Under the pieces are notes generated by a model. That model was not told where the DNA came from. It made no database searches and was given only the letters and a program-made list of their open reading frames with translations. Shown in pieces: positions 1 through 5,361 of a stretch of 5,361 nucleotides of DNA. The stretch is from Gammaproteobacteria bacterium (GTDB lineage: Bacteria > Pseudomonadota > Gammaproteobacteria > Arenicellales > JAHEKD01): positions 1 to 5,361 of the forward strand of contig JAHEKD010000032.1 of assembly GCA_024638545.1 (NCBI GenBank). Direction: 5' to 3'. Position numbers and translations under genes: made by a program. Numbering within the stretch: the first letter of the stretch is position 1; the number at the start of each line of letters is the position of its first letter.

Positions 1-564
1 CTCTTGCTGCAGGTCATGGATCACGGCACATTGACCGATAATAACGGTCGTAAAGCGGATTTTCGTAATGTAATCATCGTCATGACAACAAATGCTGGAG
101 CAGAGGTGGCTGCCCGTGCTTCTATCGGTTTTTCAGCGCAGGATCATTCAGCAGATGATACTGAAGTCATTAAGAAAACGTTCAGTCCGGAATTCCGCAA
201 TCGGCTGGATGGCATTATTCGTTTCAATTCGCTCGATGAAAAAACAATCATGCACATCGCTGATAAGTTTATCATGCAGCTTGAAGAGCAGTTAGCCGAC
301 AAGAATGTCACAATAAACATCGATAAAAAAGCCCGAAAATGGCTGGCCAAGCACGGCTACGACAAAGCCATGGGTGCAAGGCCCATGGAGCGTTTAATTC
401 AGGACAAGGTCAAACGTGGGCTTGCCGACGAACTGCTGTTCGGCGCACTCAGCAATGGTGGTGAAGTCAGCGTCACCGTCAATGATGAAAACGACGATTT
501 AAGTTTTCACATTGGCACGGATTTACTCGAACACAAACCCGGAAAGACGCAGACCATTCACTGA
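1..564 (+). CDS. clpA: ATP-dependent Clp protease ATP-binding subunit ClpA (3' part; 5' end outside window)
   Basis: ClpA is the AAA+ hexameric unfoldase that feeds substrates, including ClpS-delivered N-degron proteins, into the ClpP peptidase in the cytosol. Only the last 187 codons are present, with the reading frame open at base 1. They cover the second half of the D2 ATPase module and its C-terminal small domain. Visible landmarks are the run from LLQVMDHGTLTDNNGRKADF, the sensor-1 segment VMTTNAG with its Asn at codon 31, the arginine-finger segment PEFRNRLD (bases 187-210), and the sensor-2 motif GARPM (bases 373-387). The order and spacing match E. coli ClpA closely, and the C-terminus ends at about the expected length, so the gene appears intact at its 3' end. 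ClpB, ClpC and HslU were considered, but the TLTDNNGRKADFRN and ELLFG wording is ClpA-like. No clear intrinsic terminator follows the stop. A repeat-bearing spacer and a transposase gene come next, in place of a typical housekeeping neighbour. Confidence 0.96.
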   Translation, partial: LLLQVMDHGTLTDNNGRKADFRNVIIVMTTNAGAEVAARASIGFSAQDHSADDTEVIKKTFSPEFRNRLDGIIRFNSLDEKTIMHIADKFIMQLEEQLADKNVTINIDKKARKWLAKHGYDKAMGARPMERLIQDKVKRGLADELLFGALSNGGEVSVTVNDENDDLSFHIGTDLLEHKPGKTQTIH

Positions 565-633
565 TATCTGCGTATTGCTGAGCAGCCCAACCTTAAATGA
601 CAATTAAATGTCTAAATATTTTCTATAACCTTC

Positions 634-677
634 AGCTTTTAACTACAAACACCCAAGCTTTTAACTATAGACACCCA
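634..677. repeat. 22-bp tandem duplication upstream of the transposase
   Basis: Two adjoining 22-bp copies (634-655 and 656-677) start AGCTTTTAACTA and end ACACCCA. They differ at only two positions, C versus T at the 13th base and A versus G at the 15th. Read on the minus strand, the second copy starts TGGGTGTCTA. That is the same core that opens each block of the array downstream of the transposase, so these copies lie inverted relative to the downstream ones. The natural reading is that this is the left end of the transposase-associated repeat unit. Confidence 0.8.
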
Positions 678-702
678 GATTAAGGATTTTCATGAGTGTC
701 TA
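668..702. repeat. Imperfect inverted repeat (hairpin) between clpA and the transposase
   Basis: TAGACACCCA (668-677) can pair with TGAGTGTCTA (693-702), giving nine pairs and one C/A mismatch around a 15-base loop. The right arm abuts the extended -10 of the transposase promoter. Hairpins carrying the recognition sequence next to the gene are characteristic of RAYT and IS200-type single-strand transposases. This structure may therefore be a transposase binding site and may also allow autoregulation. The second role is inference. Confidence 0.6.
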
Positions 703-711
703 TGTTATAAT
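703..711 (+). promoter_or_regulatory. Probable extended -10 promoter of the transposase gene
   Basis: TGTTATAAT is a consensus TATAAT hexamer (706-711) preceded by a TGn extension. No good -35 hexamer is seen 16-18 bases upstream (the positions read about AGGATT), which fits an extended -10 promoter. Transcription would start near 718, about 33 bases before the ATG at 751. The element sits directly after the hairpin arm that ends at 702. Confidence 0.5.
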
Positions 712-750
712 ATAGGCAGATGGAATTTACTTTTGTTATAGGAGTCAAGG

Positions 751-1683
751 ATGACACTCGCTCGTAATCACCAGTTATTTATTTCTGAACCCACGTATTT
801 TCACCTTGTCAGTCGTTGTGTTCGCCGTGCTTATTTGTGTGGTAAAGATAAACACAGTGGAAAACGATTTGATCATCGTAAGCGATGGTTAGAGAAACGC
901 ATATTTGAACTATCTGAAATTTTTTTCGTTGACTTGTATGCGTATACAATTATGTCAAACCATTATCATTTGGTTGTTCAAACACGCCCAGATGAAATGA
1001 TGCTGGCGAGCGATGAGCGGATTGCAACACTTTGGTGTCATCTATTTCCACGTCGCAATGAAAATAGATGCGTTAGAGTAAAATTACTCTGTAAGAACAA
1101 GACCAAAATTAATCTGTATCGTTATCGACTATGTGATATTAGTTGGTTAATGCGCTGTCTGAACGAGGGATTGGCTAGAAATGCGAATAAAGAAGATAGT
1201 TGTACGGGGCGATTTTGGCAAGGTCGTTTTAATTCGCAATTATTACTGGACGAGTCGGCAGTATATATCTGCATGGCCTATGTAGATTTAAATCCAGTGA
1301 GAGCGAAGATGGCAAACATTCCGGATAAAGCGGAATATACGTCAATCCAGTATCGAATGACACATCATTGTGTTGATGACAAATTGCTATCACTTAATAA
1401 TAATCACAGACATTTGAATTTATTGCTATCAGATTATCTGATATTAGTAAATCAGGCAGCGAGCCATATACTGGAGGATCGTTCGGCTTGTAATTTAACT
1501 AAAATGCGACCTATTTTAAGAAGTCTAAGTGTTAAGCCCGTTGGTTTTTTAAAAGCAATGCATGGACTGAGTAATTTATTTTGCCGGGCTGTTGGTCATC
1601 CAGCGCGATTAGATCATTTGTCAGAAATCTTACAGCTGAAATGGATTAAAGGAAAATCAGCAGCAAGACTAATATTTGGCTAG
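751..1683 (+). CDS. REP-associated tyrosine transposase-like protein (RAYT, Y1/HUH, IS200-like superfamily)
   Basis: The 310-residue protein belongs to the Y1 transposase superfamily (Transposase_IS200-like). Such enzymes nick and rejoin single-stranded DNA at hairpin-bearing ends through a transient 5'-phosphotyrosine link. The HUH metal-binding motif is seen as SNHYHLVV (His71 and His73). The conserved GRFWQGRF lies at 153-160, and AYVDLNPVRA at 176-185 supplies the likely catalytic Tyr177, so the active site looks complete. The chain is longer than minimal IS200 TnpA: it has an insert at about 80-150 and a C-terminal extension at about 210-310 ending in a helical segment (RAVGHPARLDHLSEILQLKW). 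Both fit the longer RAYT-type proteins. The ATG has an AGGAG (740-744) six bases upstream. No frameshift or internal stop is seen. The gene stands alone between repeats sharing the core TGGGTGTCTA in inverted orientation. It looks somewhat more AT-rich than clpA. The superfamily is confident; the exact RAYT subgroup is not determined. Confidence 0.9.
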   Translation: MTLARNHQLFISEPTYFHLVSRCVRRAYLCGKDKHSGKRFDHRKRWLEKRIFELSEIFFVDLYAYTIMSNHYHLVVQTRPDEMMLASDERIATLWCHLFPRRNENRCVRVKLLCKNKTKINLYRYRLCDISWLMRCLNEGLARNANKEDSCTGRFWQGRFNSQLLLDESAVYICMAYVDLNPVRAKMANIPDKAEYTSIQYRMTHHCVDDKLLSLNNNHRHLNLLLSDYLILVNQAASHILEDRSACNLTKMRPILRSLSVKPVGFLKAMHGLSNLFCRAVGHPARLDHLSEILQLKWIKGKSAARLIFG

Positions 1684-2006
1684 AATATTATCTGTTGAGA
1701 ATGCCTTAGCTGTGCATAGCCAACTAAATTCCTACTTTACTAGTATTTACCAGATATTTCTTATGAATTTATAAGTGTTGAACGGTTTTAGTTTAATTAA
1801 TTTGCTATTGGGTGTGCTCTTTTAGGATGGTATTATTTTTGAGTTAATAATTACTATATTTGGGTTATAAGCACAATTTAGAGTATCTGGACATCAGTAT
1901 CAATTTGATGGTTGACTAGTTTAGTGAAAATTTCAGTTTTATTTTCTGGGTATCCTGCTACACGGGTGTCAGGCATCAGGCACTCGGTATCAGGCAGCCT
2001 TATTCT
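1684..2006. other. AT-rich non-coding stretch after the transposase
   Basis: No coding region, RNA gene or terminator can be supported here. It contains isolated, degenerate relatives of the downstream repeat: TTGGGTGTGCT at 1808-1818 and GGGTGTCAGGCATCAGG at 1964-1980. The second aligns with the GGGTGTCTAGGTTCAGG unit allowing one gap and two changes. The heptamer TCAGGCA occurs three times (1969-1975, 1976-1982, 1990-1996). These look like decayed copies of the same family. Confidence 0.5.
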
Positions 2007-2160
2007 ATTTGGGTGTCTAGGTTCAGGTCTTTCTAGGTTCAGGTCTTATTTGGGTGTCTAGGTTCAGGAAGTATCTAGGTTCAGGAAGTACTAGGTTCAG
2101 GAGATATAATTTGGGTGTCTAGGTTCAGATCTAGGTTCAGAAAGTACTAGGTTCAGGGCA
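2007..2160. repeat. Nested direct-repeat array (CTAGGTTCAG units in three blocks) downstream of the transposase
   Basis: CTAGGTTCAG occurs eight times without mismatch, beginning at 2017, 2033, 2058, 2075, 2091, 2119, 2131 and 2147. Three of these are fused to a leader, forming ATTTGGGTGTCTAGGTTCAG exactly at 2007-2026, 2048-2067 and 2109-2128. The array thus falls into three blocks of 2, 3 and 3 units. Linkers are block-specific: TCTT tails follow the units of block 1, AAGTA tails dominate block 2, and block 3 has a shortened first unit followed by an AAGTA tail. The units are not palindromic, unlike classical REP sequences, but their TGGGTGTCTA core is inverted relative to the copies at 634-677. 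The likely role is the right-hand recognition region or amplified remnants of a RAYT-mobilised repeat, which is inference. Confidence 0.85.
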
Positions 2161-2211
2161 GGGGGTGGCATTTTGGTTTTATTTATGTTTTTCTCCAAGT
2201 TAACGCGGCTA

Positions 2212-2220
2212 TGTTATATT
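2212..2220 (+). promoter_or_regulatory. Possible extended -10 promoter for the CNNM/CorB-type gene pair
   Basis: TGTTATATT gives a TGn extension followed by TATATT (2215-2220). The -35 position holds only a weak match (about TTCTCC at 2191-2196). Initiation near 2227 would leave a leader of about 120 bases before the ATG at 2348. This is the best promoter-like sequence in the gap, but the call rests on pattern alone in AT-rich DNA. Confidence 0.35.
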
Positions 2221-2347
2221 AACGGCGCTTTTAATTTCCACGCTGTGGTGGTTCTATTTTATGAGTAATGAATTACGAATGCGTCCGAAAATTAAAAGAT
2301 CCGCTTCAAGCGAGGCATATTGAGAACTACTGGTATCAATTACACCT

Positions 2348-3964
2348 ATGGAATATTTGTCACAAGAGCTGATATCAAACTGGAACGAGATTAAAGCGTT
2401 CTTTTACTTTGATGTCTCGAAGTTATCAGAGCCTGACATGGTTTTTCGACTTGTGCTGCAAGTATTCCTGCTATTTTGTTCCGCCTTTTTTTCAAGTTCT
2501 GAGACGGCGCTTTTTTCGCTATCAAGACTGGATTTGCAGCAATTGAGACGGGAACGAAATCCACATTCTGAAACTATTCATGCTTTGCTGGATCAACCGC
2601 GAAGATTAATCATATCAATATTATCTGGTAATGAATTAGTTAATATAGCTGCAGCGGCTAATATGACGGCCATACTCGTTACACTGTACGGCAGCAACCA
2701 GGCAGGATGGATAAATTTAATGGTCATGATCCCCTTGCTCCTGCTATTTGGCGAAGTGACACCTAAAACCATTGCTGTTTCTAATCCCGTTCGCTATACC
2801 ACTGCGATCATTGCCTCGCCGATGAATCTTTGGGTTAAATTAATTACGCCGCTACGCTGGGCCATCCGAAGTATTGCCGATCGAATTACCACATTAATCG
2901 TCGGAGATGAGAAGGCCGCAGAAAACATTCTGCAGATCGATGAATTTAAGACTTTAGTCGAGAAAGTTGCTTTGGAAGGTAAGCTGGATGCTACGGAGCG
3001 TGCACTAATTTATAACCTTCTCGAGGCCAATGATACAGAAATTGTCGAAATCATGACGCCAAGAACGCAAACTTCCTTTTTGGACGCCAGCATGTCGATA
3101 CCTGAAATGTTTGAATTATTCAAATCTTATGAGCATCCCAGAGTACCTGTTTACCGTAACCATCGCGATAATCTTGTTGGATTTATACACGCTGAGGATG
3201 TCATGCGTTGCATATTGGATAAAGTTGATTTAAACACCTTAAAACTTGAGGATATTTTACACCCGCCTGTTGTTGTGCCGTTGACCAAGCACGTTGATGA
3301 AATTTTTGATTTTTTCAAAGAGCACGGGGTGCGGGCTGCGGCCTGTCTGAATGAATTTGGTGGTGTCGAGGGATTTGTCACGATGAAGGATGTACTGAAT
3401 TTTATGTTCGGCCAGATTAGTGATGATGTTGTCGGCAAAGAACATTACCAGGTTCAGGATGAAAATAATTATGTTGTCCCGGGCAGTATGAAACTTACCG
3501 ATTTCAATAACCTTACTAATTTTGGTATTGAGGACCCCCGAATGACAACTATCGGCGGTGTCGCATTTCGACTGCTTGATCGACTGCCAAGCGTTGATGA
3601 TACAGTCGTGACCGAGGGAATATGCATTAAAATTCTGGAGATGAGTGCGCACCGGATTGCCAGGGTCCAGGTTTATCCCTACACCGCTCAAGGTGAAATA
3701 ATTCAACCACAAGACACCGAAGACGATGATACATCAGAAGAGGTTGCAGAAGCGGTTGACGAGGAGCCGACTGAAAAAACCGGGAAAACAGCATCGATAG
3801 AGGATGATTCAGCAGAAGAAGATTCTGCAGAGGTTGACGACATGACCATTGATAAATCAGGGAAAAAAGACTCCACTGCCGTTAAAGACGATGAGATTTC
3901 TGAGGAAAAATCAACTGCTGCCGATCAAGCAGATTCTGAAGTGAAGGAGGATAATAAATCATGA
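2348..3964 (+). CDS. CNNM/CorB-type membrane protein, HlyC/CorC family, with long acidic C-terminal tail
   Basis: The 538-residue inner-membrane protein has the usual domain order. The DUF21/CNNM membrane domain (about 31-180) shows SSSETA (49-54), SGNELVN (93-99) and FGEVTPKT (134-141). A CBS pair follows, from EIMTPRT (234-240) to NEFGGVEGFVTMKDVL (335-350). The CorC_HlyC transporter-associated domain is at about 365-442. Family members (CorB, CNNM, PaeA/YtfL, TlyC-like) are linked to Mg2+ or Co2+ transport or resistance, or to polyamine export, and some CBS pairs bind Mg-ATP. The substrate here is not determined. Typical members are about 400-450 residues. The excess is the tail at 456-538, roughly 33 Asp/Glu in 83 residues, rich in Ser, Thr and Lys and without aromatics. 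The start is uncertain: ATG 2348 lacks a good Shine-Dalgarno. ATG 2438 (Met31), just before the first membrane segment, is an alternative. The gene overlaps the next by four bases. Confidence 0.92.
   Translation: MEYLSQELISNWNEIKAFFYFDVSKLSEPDMVFRLVLQVFLLFCSAFFSSSETALFSLSRLDLQQLRRERNPHSETIHALLDQPRRLIISILSGNELVNIAAAANMTAILVTLYGSNQAGWINLMVMIPLLLLFGEVTPKTIAVSNPVRYTTAIIASPMNLWVKLITPLRWAIRSIADRITTLIVGDEKAAENILQIDEFKTLVEKVALEGKLDATERALIYNLLEANDTEIVEIMTPRTQTSFLDASMSIPEMFELFKSYEHPRVPVYRNHRDNLVGFIHAEDVMRCILDKVDLNTLKLEDILHPPVVVPLTKHVDEIFDFFKEHGVRAAACLNEFGGVEGFVTMKDVLNFMFGQISDDVVGKEHYQVQDENNYVVPGSMKLTDFNNLTNFGIEDPRMTTIGGVAFRLLDRLPSVDDTVVTEGICIKILEMSAHRIARVQVYPYTAQGEIIQPQDTEDDDTSEEVAEAVDEEPTEKTGKTASIEDDSAEEDSAEVDDMTIDKSGKKDSTAVKDDEISEEKSTAADQADSEVKEDNKS
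3944..3950 (+). promoter_or_regulatory. Strong Shine-Dalgarno for the second CNNM-type gene, inside the end of the first
   Basis: AAGGAGG lies ten bases before ATG 3961 and inside the last codons of the upstream gene. It fixes the start at 3961, where ATGA provides both the start codon and the upstream stop (TGA 3962-3964). The arrangement indicates translational coupling of the two proteins. Confidence 0.85.
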
Positions 3965-5223
3965 TAGATTTAATATTAATTATTTTACTCATGATCTTCC
4001 TGTTGCTATTGAAGGGGTTTTTTTCGGGCTCCGAAATCGCGTTAATCAATGCTGACAAAATCAAATTATCTGCAAAAGCGAATCTTGGTAACAAAGGTGC
4101 AAAAGCGGTTTTAAAATTATTTGAAACACCGGATGTGTTGTTGGGCACTACCCTGGTCGGCACCAACATTGCCACAGTTGCTTTAACCACTCTGGGTACT
4201 CTGCTAATGATTCGAATATTCGGCGCTCACGGTGATATCTATGCTTTATTGATATACACGCCTATATTTCTGATACTGGGAGAGATAGTTCCCAAGAGTG
4301 TTTTTCAGCAAAAATCCGAGACAATATCACTGATCGCAATTTATCCACTGCGTTTATTTTCTGTATTGTTTTATCCAATTGTATTCATTTTTTCGCGGAT
4401 AGCACGTGTTGTTACCCGGATTGTCGGAGCAGGCAAAACTGACCAAAATCTTTTTATGGAAAGAGAGCAACTGCGTGCGGTTGTTGACATGGCCGAGCGC
4501 ACCTCCAGTGTGGATGCATTCGATCACGATCGAATCCGGCGAGTGATTCGTTTTGCTGAGACGACTGTTGCTGAAGCCATGGTTCCCATCGCCGAAGTCA
4601 CGGCCATCAGTGACAAAAAAAATACACGCAGGGCGGTATCTTTGGTTCGCCATCGCGGCTACAATCGACTGCCGGTATTCAGTGACAACGCGAGTAATAT
4701 TATCGGCATGGTTACCTTGACAACCTGGGACTTGATGAAACCAGAAATAGCCGATACACCACTATCAGACCTGATAAAACCCCCACTCTACGTCTCTCCA
4801 TTCCAGACAATTGATCAACTATTACCCAAATTACAGGCGCGCCAGGATCATATAGCTGTGGTGGTGGATGAATTTGGTTCGGCGATTGGAATCATTACAA
4901 TGGAAGACATCCTGGAGGAAGTCGTCGGTGAAATTGATGTTGGTTACGATTTTGAGGAATATTTGCCTAAACGCAAACGCGAATATGAAAAGCTGGACGA
5001 AGATGTCTATTTGCTTGATTCACGTTTGGCGATATCAAAAGTCAATGAGCTGTTATTTATCAATCTGCCGGTCAAAGAATATCATACGATAGGGGGCTTA
5101 GTGACGGCTCGTTTGCAGCATATTCCAGAAGAAGGTGAATACGTTAGCGAATCCGGTTACAAATTTATAATTGTTAAAGCAACGAGCAAGGCCATCGAAA
5201 AACTGCGTGTCGAGCCGGTTTGA
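3961..5223 (+). CDS. Second CNNM/CorB-type membrane protein, HlyC/CorC family
   Basis: This 420-residue protein is a diverged paralogue of its upstream neighbour and has the normal family length. The DUF21/CNNM membrane domain (about 1-150) begins with a hydrophobic segment at the N-terminus. It shows FSGSEIAL (21-28), LVGTNIATVA (65-74) and LGEIVPKS (106-113), then two further hydrophobic stretches to about 150. The CBS pair runs from EAMVPIAEV (205-213) through GYNRLPVF to VVDEFGSAIGIITMEDILEE (301-320). The C-terminal CorC_HlyC domain is at about 338-416 and contains YHTIGGLVTARL. Family knowledge points to divalent-cation (Mg2+/Co2+) or polyamine efflux in the cytoplasmic membrane, with the CBS pair as a nucleotide-sensing module. 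The specific substrate is unknown. The start is well supported by AAGGAGG and the ATGA overlap. It lacks the acidic tail of its partner. Because CNNM/CorB proteins act as dimers, the coupled pair could form a heterodimer (inference). Confidence 0.93.
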   Translation: MIDLILIILLMIFLLLLKGFFSGSEIALINADKIKLSAKANLGNKGAKAVLKLFETPDVLLGTTLVGTNIATVALTTLGTLLMIRIFGAHGDIYALLIYTPIFLILGEIVPKSVFQQKSETISLIAIYPLRLFSVLFYPIVFIFSRIARVVTRIVGAGKTDQNLFMEREQLRAVVDMAERTSSVDAFDHDRIRRVIRFAETTVAEAMVPIAEVTAISDKKNTRRAVSLVRHRGYNRLPVFSDNASNIIGMVTLTTWDLMKPEIADTPLSDLIKPPLYVSPFQTIDQLLPKLQARQDHIAVVVDEFGSAIGIITMEDILEEVVGEIDVGYDFEEYLPKRKREYEKLDEDVYLLDSRLAISKVNELLFINLPVKEYHTIGGLVTARLQHIPEEGEYVSESGYKFIIVKATSKAIEKLRVEPV

Positions 5224-5361
5224 ATTGATGATCAGGACCGGCAGACGGTTCATCACGGTTGCGCCGTAAAGGAGGTTGCGAGCAGGTAACAGTCGCGGAT
5301 AGCACCATTAAGGAACATGACTGTAAATCATCGCCGATGAGCGGCTATCACCTGGGATGGC

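Noticed and set aside
547..573. Terminator after clpA
   Set aside because: ACGCAGA (547-553) and TCTGCGT (567-573) can pair around a 13-base loop, but the stem spans the stop codon and no T tract follows.
2065..2105. CsrA/RsmA binding sites in the array (AGGA after TTC)
   Set aside because: GGA follows only three of the eight units and is not placed in hairpin loops, so it is probably incidental.
2007..2160. CRISPR array
   Set aside because: Units are only 10-20 bases and linkers 2-18 bases, linkers resemble one another, and no cas gene is present. This is a tandem repeat, not a repeat-spacer array.
2261..2350. TGA recoding (stop read through) that would extend the first CNNM-type protein upstream
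   Set aside because: The family N-terminus does not require the extension, no SECIS-like structure is evident, and the small frame has no recognised homology.
2268..2372. 34-codon frame overlapping the start of the first CNNM-type gene
   Set aside because: No Shine-Dalgarno, no recognisable similarity, and it overlaps a confident gene in another frame.
3257..3712. Minus-strand open frame of 151 codons
   Set aside because: It lies wholly inside the CBS and CorC_HlyC coding region of the first CNNM-type gene and has no recognisable domain. It is a shadow frame. The same reasoning removes the other antisense or offset frames within clpA and both CNNM-type genes.
5214..5242. Terminator after the second CNNM-type gene
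   Set aside because: The 6-bp GCCGGT/ACCGGC stem has a 17-base loop and no following T run.

Overview
The window reads as a chromosomal piece of a gammaproteobacterium of moderate to low GC. The best evidence is the left-edge gene, whose product matches the C-terminal third of gammaproteobacterial ClpA almost residue for residue. The species cannot be named from the sequence. All confident genes lie on the + strand.

Layout: (1) 1-564 is the 3' end of clpA, the AAA+ unfoldase of the ClpAP protease. (2) 565-750 is a repeat-bearing spacer. It holds a 22-bp tandem duplication, a hairpin and an extended -10 promoter. (3) 751-1683 is an intact Y1/HUH tyrosine transposase of the REP-associated (RAYT) type. 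(4) 1684-2347 has no convincing gene. Its second half (2007-2160) carries an ordered array of eight CTAGGTTCAG units in three blocks, each block opened by ATTTGGGTGT. The same TGGGTGTCTA core occurs in inverted orientation in the spacer before the transposase, so the gene is bracketed by related repeats. Positions ~634-2160 together look like one transposase-plus-repeat unit of about 1.5 kb. (5) 2348-3964 and 3961-5223 are two CNNM/CorB-type (HlyC/CorC family) membrane proteins. Each has a DUF21 membrane domain, a CBS pair and a CorC_HlyC domain. Their stop and start overlap as ATGA behind a strong Shine-Dalgarno, so they form a translationally coupled pair. (6) 5224-5361 contains no gene I can support.

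Functionally, the window joins a protein quality-control gene (clpA) to a probable divalent-cation (Mg2+) or related efflux pair, with a RAYT unit between them. I see no sign that the three parts cooperate. The most unusual items are the nested, non-palindromic repeat array tied to the RAYT and the long acidic, low-complexity tail found on only the first of the two CNNM-type proteins.
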